Assembly: GCA_900543445.1 (NCBI GenBank)
Contig: UQRC01000030.1
Coordinates: 1-34,777 of the forward strand
DNA from: an uncultured Lachnobacterium sp.
Lineage (GTDB): Bacteria; Bacillota; Clostridia; Lachnospirales; Lachnospiraceae
DNA length: 34,777 nucleotides
Reading direction: 5' to 3'
Shown here: piece by piece, positions 1 to 7,397 of the stretch
Layout of the letters: each line of letters opens with the position of its first letter
Position numbering within the stretch: position 1 is the first letter of the stretch
Notes under the pieces: generated by a model
What the model was told of the DNA's origin: nothing
The model's database searches: none
Seen by the model: only the letters and a program-made list of their open reading frames with translations
Made by a program: the position numbers and the translations under genes

Positions 1-52
1 AGAACACCAGCCTTCCAAGCTGGATACGTGGGTTCGATTCCCATCACCCGCT
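1..52 (+). tRNA. tRNA-Gly(UCC), 3' part
   Basis: Partial tRNA cut by the left edge of the window. The anticodon stem CCAGC/GCTGG encloses a loop with anticodon TCC (Gly), followed by a T-arm with GGTTCGATTCC and the 3' acceptor strand CACCCGC at 45-51. The discriminator base is T at 52 and no CCA is encoded. The 5' acceptor strand and most of the D-arm lie outside the window. Confidence 0.93.
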
Positions 53-60
53 CTACAGTA

Positions 61-92
61 AAGAAATCCTTATCTTAAGGATTTCTTTTTTT
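61..92 (+). terminator. Rho-independent terminator of the tRNA gene
   Basis: A perfect 12-bp stem, AAGAAATCCTTA (61-72) with TAAGGATTTCTT (76-87), has a TCT loop and runs straight into a T-tract. It lies 8 bases after the tRNA end. Confidence 0.9.
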
Positions 93-106
93 GTATATGA
101 TTCACA

Positions 107-141
107 CAAAAAACGACCTCAAGATTTCTCTCAAGGTCGTT
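107..141 (-). terminator. Terminator of the HPr-like/DUF6465 operon
   Basis: AACGACCT (112-119) pairs with AGGTCGTT (134-141). Read on the minus strand the hairpin is followed by a run of T. It sits about 50 bases past the stop codon of the DUF6465 gene. Confidence 0.82.
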
Positions 142-192
142 ACATTCATCTTTCAGCTGCCTTCCGGCGGCTTATTTTATATTCAATACATT

Positions 193-702
193 CTAGAACA
201 GATCTACTCTTCCAGTAAATTTATCATTGATTACGTAGTATGCAGCATACTCTTCCGGCTTTACATAAATGTTCAGCTTCTTGATGGTACCTACTCTGTG
301 TCCCTCTGCTGCGAACTGAGCCTTAACGCGCTCCTCAACCGCTTCAGTTGTCACTTCAAGATTCTGATACTGTACTGTAATCTCAGGCTTTAATACTTCC
401 TTAGCAGCTTTCTTTGCAGCAGGCTTCTTAGCTGCTGCCTTCACCTTAGTCTCAGCCTTCTTAACCGTCTTCTCAGCAGCATCTGCTGTCTTTGCTGCTG
501 CAGTCTGTGTCTTCTCTGCAACATCTGCTGTCTTTGCTGCAACTTCCTTAACAGTCTTCTCAGCAGTATCTGCTGTCTTTGTTACTACGTCCTTTGCTTT
601 CTTAGCAATGTCCTGAACTGTCTCTTTTACTTCTGCCTTAACTTCCGGAGTCTTTACTAACTTTGCGTTCGAACCTGTCTTGTTTAACTTCTTGTTCTGC
701 AT
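193..702 (-). CDS. DUF6465 family protein with Lys/Ala-rich N-terminus
   Basis: Protein of 169 residues when started at the ATG at 702, which has AGGAGG (711-716) 8 bases upstream. An in-frame ATG at 729 would overlap the preceding gene and has no good ribosome site. Residues about 20-105 are highly charged and Ala/Lys/Thr-rich, with degenerate repeats of the type KTADxAEKT, predicted to be long amphipathic helix. They end in a KKPAAKKAAKE stretch resembling histone H1 tails. The last 60 residues form a compact domain (PEITVQYQNLEVT... to RVDLF) that I recognise as DUF6465, common in Lachnospiraceae and of unknown function. The gene follows the HPr-like gene by 19 bases and shares its terminator. 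Nucleic-acid or envelope binding through the basic tail is possible but is inference only. Confidence 0.85.
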   Translation of the reverse strand: MQNKKLNKTGSNAKLVKTPEVKAEVKETVQDIAKKAKDVVTKTADTAEKTVKEVAAKTADVAEKTQTAAAKTADAAEKTVKKAETKVKAAAKKPAAKKAAKEVLKPEITVQYQNLEVTTEAVEERVKAQFAAEGHRVGTIKKLNIYVKPEEYAAYYVINDKFTGRVDLF

Positions 703-721
703 CACATTGTCCTCCTGTGAA

Positions 722-976
722 TTATTCACATACTAAAAATTTTTCAATTGCTACCAGTGCTTCCTGTTCATCTTTTCCTTCTGTAACAATGTCAACAGAC
801 ATTCCCTCAGATGGATTAAAAGCCATGATACCCATAATGCTTTTCGCATTAATACGACGGTTATCGCTTTCTAATATGATGTCGCTGTCAAACTTGCATG
901 CCACCTGAACAAGTTCAGCGATAGGATTATCATGCCCTTCTGCCACATTAGAAACGATCACATTTTTCTTACTCAT
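722..976 (-). CDS. HPr-family phosphocarrier-like protein (divergent active site)
   Basis: Protein of 84 residues. The open frame extends upstream to 1087, but the ATG at 976 has a GGGAG ribosome site and lies downstream of a good promoter (1015-1043), so it is taken as the start. The fold signature is clear: LVQVACKFDSDIILESDNRRINAKSIMG matches the HPr stretch around Ser46 (NAKSIMG), followed by the usual C-terminal EGKDEQEAL helix. The region around the phosphorylated His15 of HPr, normally GLHARPA, reads EGHDNPIA. The His is kept but the Arg two residues later, important in phosphotransfer, is Asn. It may therefore be a Crh-like regulatory protein, or a poor phosphocarrier, rather than the main PTS HPr. 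It is the first gene of an operon with the DUF6465 gene. Confidence 0.87.
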   Translation of the reverse strand: MSKKNVIVSNVAEGHDNPIAELVQVACKFDSDIILESDNRRINAKSIMGIMAFNPSEGMSVDIVTEGKDEQEALVAIEKFLVCE

Positions 977-1014
977 ACGCTCTCCCTTTCCAACTCTGTG
1001 TAACACATAATGAA

Positions 1015-1043
1015 AATATAGCTCACTTCCCGAATATTTGCAA
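1015..1043 (-). promoter_or_regulatory. SigA-type promoter of the HPr-like gene
   Basis: On the minus strand, TTGCAA (1038-1043), a 17-base spacer and TATATT (1015-1020) lie about 40 bases upstream of the ATG at 976. Confidence 0.7.
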
Positions 1044-1138
1044 GAGACGAACTCTATTTCTGTTAAAGTTTCACGAACAGGTTGCAAAACCTCATAGGTT
1101 ATTGTTCATTTTCACAACGAAAAATTCCTTTGCCATAC

Positions 1139-3670
1139 TTAACGATTCAGATAGGTGAAGAACAGATTTCCGGCTTTTGTAAAAAGCGCATCCGCAGCTT
1201 CGATACTCATTGATTTTGTCGAGCTATCTGCCGGATCATAATAGTAAATATTCGTCTGTGAATATCCGGTTACAAGTACCGCACTCTTACTTCCCGTCAT
1301 TGCAAAAACAGGGCTTCCCTGGCTGACATAAAACAGGATTTCATTCACCGTACAACCAGATACGTCAAGTACCACCGAATCCGTCAATGTGTCTTCCAGC
1401 ACACTCTTTGGCGTTGCTCCGTTGTCTACGAGCTGCTTTACGCCAAGTCCCTTTCCACAGTAATCCAACATTGCACTGACGGCCCGCACAACGGAAGATG
1501 CCCCCTTATCTGCACTTGCTACCTTAAGACCTGAGAAAGCACTCTGCATATTCTTACGCGCGCGCATCCACACATACTGCTGGTTATTATCCACTACAAC
1601 GCCGAGATTTTCATTTGCACACAGAATTGCATCCGCAATATGATCTGTCGCTAATACAACATCACCTTTTTCATACACATAGAAACGTTCCTGATCCTTA
1701 TTATCCTCAAAGGTCAACGTACGTGGTTCCTCCAAAAGTACCAGTTTGGATGTGATCATCTTGACCTTCTTCGTATCCGCACTGTCCTTCATCGTAAGCT
1801 GATACTGTGTCTCTTTCAGTTCCGTAGCCGTAGACTCGAGTGTAATCTTCGTCTCCGTATCCGCCTCACGATTCATAATAGAATCCGTTCCGGCTGTCAG
1901 ATACTGGCTGCCGGACTTCTTCATCAGTTGTACCGTCACGGTATAATCTGCAACACTGATGCTCTCTACCCTGCCCTTGGATGGCTGGTATTCTTTGATG
2001 ATCTCATGACTATCTTCTGATGTTGCCATAATCTTAAGCGTCTGTATCGGGAACTGCGTGTTACCGGCCTCACCGACACTGACCTCTTTGGCTTTGGCAA
2101 TACCATATATGAAATCATTGTCAATAAATCCGAGCGGGCGAAGGTATTCGTTATCGGATTCACTGATCTCATAAGTCGATCCATCATTCAGATTCATCAG
2201 TGTAATCGTACTGCTTGCAAACTCCTGCTCCGCATCCACCCATGCAAAATACTGGTTCGACTGTGATATCTTATAACAGTTTTCCTTCAGCCCCTCAACA
2301 AGAACTTTCGTCGAAAGAGAATCCAGATTAATCCGATAAAGCTTCTCGTCAAGAATCAGATAGAGCATTCCCTGCTCGTTCACATACATCAACTGTCCCA
2401 TCTGCGCTTTTAAGATCTCATAAGACGTATCGGACGGAATAAAAACTTCCTCCTCAATCGTCTGCACAAGACCATCGTAATGGTACACCGCCGTACCGAC
2501 TTCACCCTCGTGCTCACCGCGGTTCATATATCCATAGACCACAAAGTCCACACTGCCCGCCTCATCGACACGGGCAATCTTGATATCATGCTGATCCCAG
2601 TTATCACGTGCATCAATTCCCTCTTCTTTACGGAAACTGAACACCTGCACGATCTTGTTATTTACCCGGTCAAAGCACCACAATTCTCCCTGCTGCACAA
2701 AAGCGATCACATCGCCAGTCTTACTGATCTCGTAATCCACATTTGCATCACGGATTCCAAGCTGGATTGCATTGTCTCCATTGAAGAAGTTATTCTCCCC
2801 ACGGAAAATCTGTTCCATCGTGCGCTCAAAATTAAGCACATACATACGATCACTTGTCATACGGAGACGATAGTACTCTTCCACATTATAAAATTCGGTT
2901 TCTCCCGCATCATTGACATATGTCACAACATAATCGATTGTGATCACATTGTAGGAGCTGTTAATCTCCTTGTAAGAAGCAACCACATCACCAAGCACCT
3001 CCGGTTTCAGGTCCGCCCATGTGATCTGATTCAACGTACAGCTTAAGTCCACATAATTGAACGTTGTATTATCACCGGTTGTTGCGTCCATATATTTCGG
3101 AATAAACTTGTCCGCATCATCGCGAAACGTATAATCATGAAATTTCAAAGCAAAGTCCAGACACTCCGTCGTATAGTAATCGGTTGTCTGCATAAGTCTT
3201 GTATAGTAATAAATCTCGTTTTTGCCGGAAGTCAGCGTGATTACCAGCGTATACTCCTCATTCGCAGTCAGAAGATTCTGAATCTGAAGATCTGCCGTAA
3301 TCCGGTTTCCATTCGTCTTATAATCACTGACTTCACTTTTGGCAACAAGACGCTGTCCGTCCATGCTACGGATTTCATAAGTGATTCCATCGATTTTGCG
3401 TCCGTATGTAGCAATCGTCATCGGCAGGATACGCTTATCATCCACCGGAGTGATCGTATCACGCATCGCAGTCGAATCCATCTTCGTGACATAACCGTGC
3501 AGCTCGTTGACTGCAGTATCCCCTTCATAGAATTCCACAACAGGAAGGGTTGCCTCCGAAAGCGTCGTGGTCAGATCTTTATTATCCTTATTGGTAATTA
3601 CACTAAAAAAAACGACTGCCACAAGAAAAAGAGTAAGCAGTACTACTGGTTTGATTATTTGTTTTTTCAT
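1139..3670 (-). CDS. Large membrane-anchored extracellular protein with degenerate C39-like C-terminal domain
   Basis: Protein of 843 residues. Residues 7-26 form one hydrophobic segment (VVLLTLFLVAVVFFSVI) after a KK start, so the protein is probably anchored with its bulk outside the cell. The middle (about 290-600) has repeated beta-rich units such as GELWCFDRVNNKIVQVF, QGMLYLILDEKLYRIN and NQYFAWVDAE, suggestive of a beta-propeller. The last 130 residues look like a peptidase C39-like fold: SSVVRAVSAMLDYCGKGLGVKQLV resembles the helix that normally starts with the catalytic Cys, and SKSAVLVTGYSQTNIYYYDPAD resembles the HxVVVTGY...DP segment. The catalytic Cys and His positions are not conserved. 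Ribosome site AGGGAAAG precedes ATG 3670. The function is unknown; a cell-wall or surface binding role is a guess from location. The domain calls are mine by pattern and need profile searches. Confidence 0.75.
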   Translation of the reverse strand: MKKQIIKPVVLLTLFLVAVVFFSVITNKDNKDLTTTLSEATLPVVEFYEGDTAVNELHGYVTKMDSTAMRDTITPVDDKRILPMTIATYGRKIDGITYEIRSMDGQRLVAKSEVSDYKTNGNRITADLQIQNLLTANEEYTLVITLTSGKNEIYYYTRLMQTTDYYTTECLDFALKFHDYTFRDDADKFIPKYMDATTGDNTTFNYVDLSCTLNQITWADLKPEVLGDVVASYKEINSSYNVITIDYVVTYVNDAGETEFYNVEEYYRLRMTSDRMYVLNFERTMEQIFRGENNFFNGDNAIQLGIRDANVDYEISKTGDVIAFVQQGELWCFDRVNNKIVQVFSFRKEEGIDARDNWDQHDIKIARVDEAGSVDFVVYGYMNRGEHEGEVGTAVYHYDGLVQTIEEEVFIPSDTSYEILKAQMGQLMYVNEQGMLYLILDEKLYRINLDSLSTKVLVEGLKENCYKISQSNQYFAWVDAEQEFASSTITLMNLNDGSTYEISESDNEYLRPLGFIDNDFIYGIAKAKEVSVGEAGNTQFPIQTLKIMATSEDSHEIIKEYQPSKGRVESISVADYTVTVQLMKKSGSQYLTAGTDSIMNREADTETKITLESTATELKETQYQLTMKDSADTKKVKMITSKLVLLEEPRTLTFEDNKDQERFYVYEKGDVVLATDHIADAILCANENLGVVVDNNQQYVWMRARKNMQSAFSGLKVASADKGASSVVRAVSAMLDYCGKGLGVKQLVDNGATPKSVLEDTLTDSVVLDVSGCTVNEILFYVSQGSPVFAMTGSKSAVLVTGYSQTNIYYYDPADSSTKSMSIEAADALFTKAGNLFFTYLNR

Positions 3671-3806
3671 TTCACTTTCCCTGCACTGTATGTCTTCTTA
3701 TCTGTTCTTCCTTCGTCTGTTGTCCCCCGACACCAAAACACCATACGGGTTCCGGTGCCAGGTAAACACATATGACCTGATGTTACTTAGTGAAAAAAGC
3801 GAGCAG

Positions 3807-4301
3807 CTACCACCAGCGTCTGCATCTGCGATGTCTGCATCGTCTGCGGTAAAGTTCTGTTCCAAAAAGCACACCTACCATACTACACAGCCAGTTATCG
3901 CCACATCCTCCGCGCGGTGGCGGTGGTGGCGGACCTCCCGGTCTGCCTCCGATTGACATCGGAACCATCTCAAAATAAGACAGTTCCTTCATCTCCTGCA
4001 CCGGCTGTTCCTCAGAATCTACAAGCTTCCTGTACAGACGATCCACTTCCATCTGGATCATGGTACGATCCGGCTCCTCATCGTAGATCCGGCTTCCCTC
4101 ATACTCAAGTTCGTCTAATCGTTCTTCCACCAGCTTCATGATTGCCTTTGTCTCGGACGGATAGTACGATTTCATGCGTTCCATATCCTTCTCATATTCC
4201 ATCTCTGTAAGATACATGCTCTGCATCGGATAAGTCATATAAAAAGGAATCTTTGGGTACAAATCATCTCTGTAATCCACACGCACGCTCCAATCTCTCA
4301 T
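3807..4301 (-). CDS. Hypothetical protein with Pro run and Arg/Cys/Trp tail
   Basis: Protein of 164 residues that I cannot assign to a function. The first 110 residues are acidic and helical, rich in Met and Tyr (MTYPMQSMYLTEMEYEKDMERM), with no signal peptide. After them come a Gly/Pro linker (GGRPGGPPPPPPRGG), a short hydrophobic stretch (WLCSMVGVLFGTELY) and the tail RRRCRHRRCRRWW. The tail DNA contains short repeats of the CGCAGA/TGCAGA kind, so slippage may have shaped this end. It sits 35 bases after the SH3b gene and 136 bases before the next large gene, so it may belong to the same transcript. I am confident the frame is coding up to the Pro run and less so about the last 15 residues. 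Confidence 0.65.
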   Translation of the reverse strand: MRDWSVRVDYRDDLYPKIPFYMTYPMQSMYLTEMEYEKDMERMKSYYPSETKAIMKLVEERLDELEYEGSRIYDEEPDRTMIQMEVDRLYRKLVDSEEQPVQEMKELSYFEMVPMSIGGRPGGPPPPPPRGGCGDNWLCSMVGVLFGTELYRRRCRHRRCRRWW

Positions 4302-4336
4302 CCCTATAGACTATGCAGCATGCGTGCCGGTGGTTC

Positions 4337-4753
4337 CTATTGCTCCGTTGTCAGGAAATCCGCACGGATATATCCTTCCTGATCGTTAAAGCTGACTTTC
4401 ACCCAGCCATCTTCTTCTCCGATCATACGCACCTGTGTGCCAACACCCAATACCGTAACAACCGCACTGTCGGTGTTTGGCTCGCTTCGAAGATTAACAC
4501 CGTCCGTTGTCCACATATAGGTCATCTCAACCACTTCCGGCGTTTGCGTCTGTGTCTCCGGCTCAACCACATCCGGCACCCATTCCTCACTCTGGGTCTG
4601 CGTCTGTGTCTGTTCCATCTGCTGCGTTGCCTTATCACTCTTATGCGCGCGCACAAGCATGACAAGACCAATAATGATCGCAATTAAAGCAACACACATC
4701 GCAGCAAAAATAATTCTTGCAATAATAACGTCTTTTCTGTGGCTTTTCTTCAT
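4337..4753 (-). CDS. Membrane-anchored SH3b-domain protein
   Basis: Protein of 138 residues with a KKSHRK basic start, one transmembrane helix at about 10-33, a Thr/Gln/Glu-rich extracellular linker (QTQTQTQSEEW..., about 40-72) and a C-terminal bacterial SH3 domain (about 78-136). The domain carries the typical DGVNLRSEPNTDSAVVTVLGVGTQV...GWVKVSFNDQEGYIRADFL pattern. Bacterial SH3b domains commonly bind cell-wall peptides. With no enzymatic domain, this is probably a wall-binding or tethering protein. Ribosome site AGGAGAAGG precedes the ATG. It lies 66 bases after the DUF3737 gene and is probably cotranscribed with it. Confidence 0.87.
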   Translation of the reverse strand: MKKSHRKDVIIARIIFAAMCVALIAIIIGLVMLVRAHKSDKATQQMEQTQTQTQSEEWVPDVVEPETQTQTPEVVEMTYMWTTDGVNLRSEPNTDSAVVTVLGVGTQVRMIGEEDGWVKVSFNDQEGYIRADFLTTEQ

Positions 4754-4819
4754 AAACCTTCTCCTTTGTCTCTCACTCCGATTTCAGTCCATCCAAACTC
4801 GCATTTTCAAAAACTGTTC

Positions 4820-5665
4820 TTATTGGTTACATATGATCTTCGTTCTGGAAGGATCCACCTTGTCCTTCTCGATAATCAGTTCTCCGATATGATCCGCCGT
4901 AATCGTTCCCCCGGACGGATTCATCACACTTGTAATATTGCTGACGATCTCCGCATCCACGGTGGAGTATTCGAATGCCAGTGTTGTATTGATCAGCTTG
5001 CAATTCTTCATCACAAGATTGTCAATGTAGCACATTCCCTGCAGACTCTCGATCGTACAGTTGATCAGCGTCAGATTCTTTGCATTCCAGCCTAAATATT
5101 CGCCGGAGATAAAGGAATCATATACCGTAACATGATCCGTATTCCAGAACGCATCCTTCGAGAGCAGACGGGAATTATGAATCTCCATATTCTCCACACC
5201 ATCAAAGGAATAATTACCGATCAGTTCAAAATGATCAATCTTCATATTCTTACAGTTCATTGCAAAATAATCACCGGTTGCTGTCACATGATCCAATGTA
5301 ACATTCCGGCAATTCCAAAGCGTCTCCTCCGCATGCGGGAAATTAACATTTTGCAAAGTTACTCCATCACATCTTCGGAAATTCTTCGGTGCTTCAATGA
5401 TCGTATCCTTCACGCTGATATCGTTTGTATACCATACGCCGGCTCTTGCCATATCAAACCATGTACAACGCTCAGCTTTCACATGATTACAATACCACAA
5501 CGGATACTTCCACCGAAACAGACTGTCATATAATTCAATGTTCTCGCTCTCCTTGAGCGGTGATTCCCCCTCTGCAAAAACACTATCATAAACTTTAAGA
5601 TCTCTCGACATAAAAAGCGCCCGCTCCCCCGTCAGGTACTCCTGTCGTACTTCATTCTGTTGCAT
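4820..5665 (-). CDS. DUF3737 family right-handed beta-helix protein
   Basis: Protein of 281 residues without signal peptide or membrane segment. From about residue 20 to 260 it consists of roughly 20-residue coils such as ...NVTLDHVTATGDYFAMNCKN, MKIDHFELIGNYSFDGVEN and MEIHNSRLLSKDAFWNTDH. This is the periodic pattern of a pentapeptide/pectate-lyase-like beta-helix. The repeated W/F-x-C/N turns and the start EYLTGERALFMSRDL match the DUF3737 family as I know it. Members are cytosolic and of unknown function. A good promoter lies 40-70 bases upstream (5705-5733) and a GAGG ribosome site precedes the ATG. It heads the likely transcript with the SH3b and Pro/Arg-tail genes. Confidence 0.88.
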   Translation of the reverse strand: MQQNEVRQEYLTGERALFMSRDLKVYDSVFAEGESPLKESENIELYDSLFRWKYPLWYCNHVKAERCTWFDMARAGVWYTNDISVKDTIIEAPKNFRRCDGVTLQNVNFPHAEETLWNCRNVTLDHVTATGDYFAMNCKNMKIDHFELIGNYSFDGVENMEIHNSRLLSKDAFWNTDHVTVYDSFISGEYLGWNAKNLTLINCTIESLQGMCYIDNLVMKNCKLINTTLAFEYSTVDAEIVSNITSVMNPSGGTITADHIGELIIEKDKVDPSRTKIICNQ

Positions 5666-5704
5666 TTCTTATCCTCTTCGTCTAGTATTCCTATTTTCGA
5701 TCCT

Positions 5705-5733
5705 ATTTTATCACGTTCCGCCTGCAATCACAA
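5705..5733 (-). promoter_or_regulatory. SigA-type promoter of the DUF3737 gene
   Basis: On the minus strand, TTGTGA (5728-5733), a 17-base spacer and TAAAAT (5705-5710) lie in the only gap of this part of the cluster that is free of coding sequence. Confidence 0.65.
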
Positions 5734-5767
5734 ACATTCCTTTTGCTTTCGTCGAATACCCTAACAA

Positions 5768-6508
5768 TTATTCCAATAACAGATCCTCCACTGTCACAAA
5801 TTCATAATTTTCCTGCTGCAGACTGTCAATTACTGTAAAAGCCGCCTGTACTGAGGACGCAGATGCATCGTGCAAAAGGATAATACTTCCTTCCGGTGCT
5901 CCTTTTAAAATGCGTTGTACCACAGTATCCGCATCCTTCGTTGCCCAGTCCTGTGGATCAATATCCCACAATACCTCAATCAGCGAAACCTTTTCGTCCA
6001 AAGACTTATTCCAGCACCCATACGGAGGTCTTATAAAACCTGCGTATTTTCCAGTCACCTCGTGGATGGCTTCCTGTGTCTTTGTAATCTGTTCCAAAGT
6101 TGCCTCGTCCCCGACCTGCCCGAAATTCACATGTTCATACGAATGCACACCGATCAGGTGTCCTCCCTCATCGATTGCCTTCACAATGTCCGGATATTTT
6201 TCCACCTCGGCTCCCAACAGAAAAAACGTGGCTTTCACACCACGCTTTTGTAATCCGTCCAGCAATTTCATTGTATATTCCGGATTCGGTCCGTCATCAA
6301 ATGTGATCGCAATCTTGTGTTTTTCCTCGATATCAGTATTACATTTTATAACATCTGTCTGTTCCATATCTGCACGCTTTCTATCTGTTTTATCCATGCT
6401 CACCCCCAGACACACGCCGAATGCATACGCAGCCACGATCAGCAGCAGATTGCATAAGATCCGGCGTTCAATACGATCCAAACTGCTTTTGTTTTTCCGC
6501 TCACCCAT
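5768..6508 (-). CDS. Membrane-anchored polysaccharide deacetylase (NodB domain)
   Basis: Protein of 246 residues with an N-terminal transmembrane helix (about 18-37) and an extracellular NodB domain (about 65-240). All family motifs are present: TFDDGPN with Asp71/Asp72, HSYEH with the metal-binding His122 and His126, RPPYGCWN from Arg160, the DIDPQDW motif and LLHDA with the catalytic-base His213. It is therefore expected to be an active metal-dependent N- or O-deacetylase acting on peptidoglycan or another cell-surface polysaccharide, like PgdA and PdaA. It lies 62 bases downstream of the anchored binding-protein-like gene. Its start codon lies in a 9-bp hairpin and there is only a weak GGA ribosome site, suggesting low or controlled translation. 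The exact substrate cannot be told. Confidence 0.93.
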   Translation of the reverse strand: MGERKNKSSLDRIERRILCNLLLIVAAYAFGVCLGVSMDKTDRKRADMEQTDVIKCNTDIEEKHKIAITFDDGPNPEYTMKLLDGLQKRGVKATFFLLGAEVEKYPDIVKAIDEGGHLIGVHSYEHVNFGQVGDEATLEQITKTQEAIHEVTGKYAGFIRPPYGCWNKSLDEKVSLIEVLWDIDPQDWATKDADTVVQRILKGAPEGSIILLHDASASSVQAAFTVIDSLQQENYEFVTVEDLLLE

Positions 6509-6536
6509 AATAATTCCATAACATCAAGAATTATTA
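6508..6536 (-). promoter_or_regulatory. Hairpin covering the deacetylase start codon
   Basis: TAATAATTC (6508-6516 on the plus strand) is perfectly complementary to GAATTATTA (6528-6536), with an 11-base loop. In the mRNA the 3' arm contains the GGA and the A of the ATG, so folding would hide the ribosome site. Confidence 0.5.
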
Positions 6537-6570
6537 CAGTCTATGCCATCTGCCCCTGTTCTAATACATT

Positions 6571-7341
6571 TTACTGTGCCTCATCCAGTACATAGAGCAT
6601 AAAGTCCACTGCAAGATCTGCGTGATCCGCCGCTGCACTGACACCGATCACCGGATTTTCCACGTTTGCATACCAGCCCGACTTCTTCAGCCATGCATTA
6701 TCCTTCAGGCGGATGCCGACAGGAGCGGTCTCATTCGTATCCACGCTTGTTGCATACACAATGTCATCCGCGTATTTATCCAGCACATCCTGCGGCAGTA
6801 TAGTGGTAATATCTGCAAGATATCCCATCTCGCCAAGGCTTGTTGCAAACGCCTCATCCGCCAATACATCATCAACGGTTCCTGCCATAAGCTGCACCTG
6901 GATTGCCTGCAGATTCTGCATACCCGCGCTGTTCGACTCATCCTCCGAGACACTGACATTGCTTGAAATTTCCACTTCCACATCATCAGTATTCTCCACA
7001 TGCGTTTTCAGGAAATCCTCATAGAAAGACTGTTCATCCGCTGCTGCTGATGTTGTCGCAATATCCTGCGCATTGACTGCCATAATATTGAGGACAACCT
7101 CCTTCGCAAAAGCAAAATGCACGATCAGATAGATTACAAGCGCAATCGCTGCGATCACCGCCAGAATCTTGAGTCCGTAATACTGCACGATAAAGATGAC
7201 CTTGTCCTTAAATTTCATGGACTTTAATTTTTCTCTCGTTGTCCGTGTATCCTCCGGCCGGTAAAGCTGCGAATCCTTGGATAAAACCGAATTGTCCGGA
7301 TGTATATTGCCTTCCGGCTTCTTATTATTCTGTTGCTCCAT
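6571..7341 (-). CDS. Membrane-anchored protein resembling part of a solute-binding protein
   Basis: Protein of 256 residues: a charged cytosolic N-terminus (1-47), one transmembrane helix (about 54-79, YYGLKILAVIAAIALVIYLIVHFAFA) and an extracellular domain (80-256). The outer domain has features of type II extracellular solute-binding proteins. The stretch MAGTVDDVLADEAFATSLGEMGYLADITTIL resembles the usual GTAPDV..D...F..L...G.L.DLT, and the C-terminus VIGVSAAADHADLAVDFMLYVL resembles the closing helix of such proteins. It is far shorter than the roughly 400 residues of a true binding protein and has no lipobox. It has an AGGAG ribosome site and lies 56 bases after the aldose epimerase gene. 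The function is unknown; the similarity is by eye only. Confidence 0.7.
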   Translation of the reverse strand: MEQQNNKKPEGNIHPDNSVLSKDSQLYRPEDTRTTREKLKSMKFKDKVIFIVQYYGLKILAVIAAIALVIYLIVHFAFAKEVVLNIMAVNAQDIATTSAAADEQSFYEDFLKTHVENTDDVEVEISSNVSVSEDESNSAGMQNLQAIQVQLMAGTVDDVLADEAFATSLGEMGYLADITTILPQDVLDKYADDIVYATSVDTNETAPVGIRLKDNAWLKKSGWYANVENPVIGVSAAADHADLAVDFMLYVLDEAQ

Positions 7342-7397
7342 AATCCATTCTCCTGTGTATCCGGTACTTCTCCCATCCCGGAGTATTACTGATCACT

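Noticed and set aside
454..640. Repetitive stretch in the DUF6465 gene as a DNA tandem repeat or mobile repeat
   Set aside because: It is a degenerate protein-level Lys/Ala/Thr repeat with varied codons, ordinary for this family.
722..1087. Longer version of the HPr-like protein starting at 1087
   Set aside because: The extra 37 residues do not fit the HPr family, and a good promoter lies inside that stretch. The ATG at 976 has a proper ribosome site.
2480..3775. Long plus-strand open frames opposite the large anchored protein
   Set aside because: They are in the antisense of a clearly coding gene, are rich in His/Ile/Cys in a non-protein-like way and lack ribosome sites.
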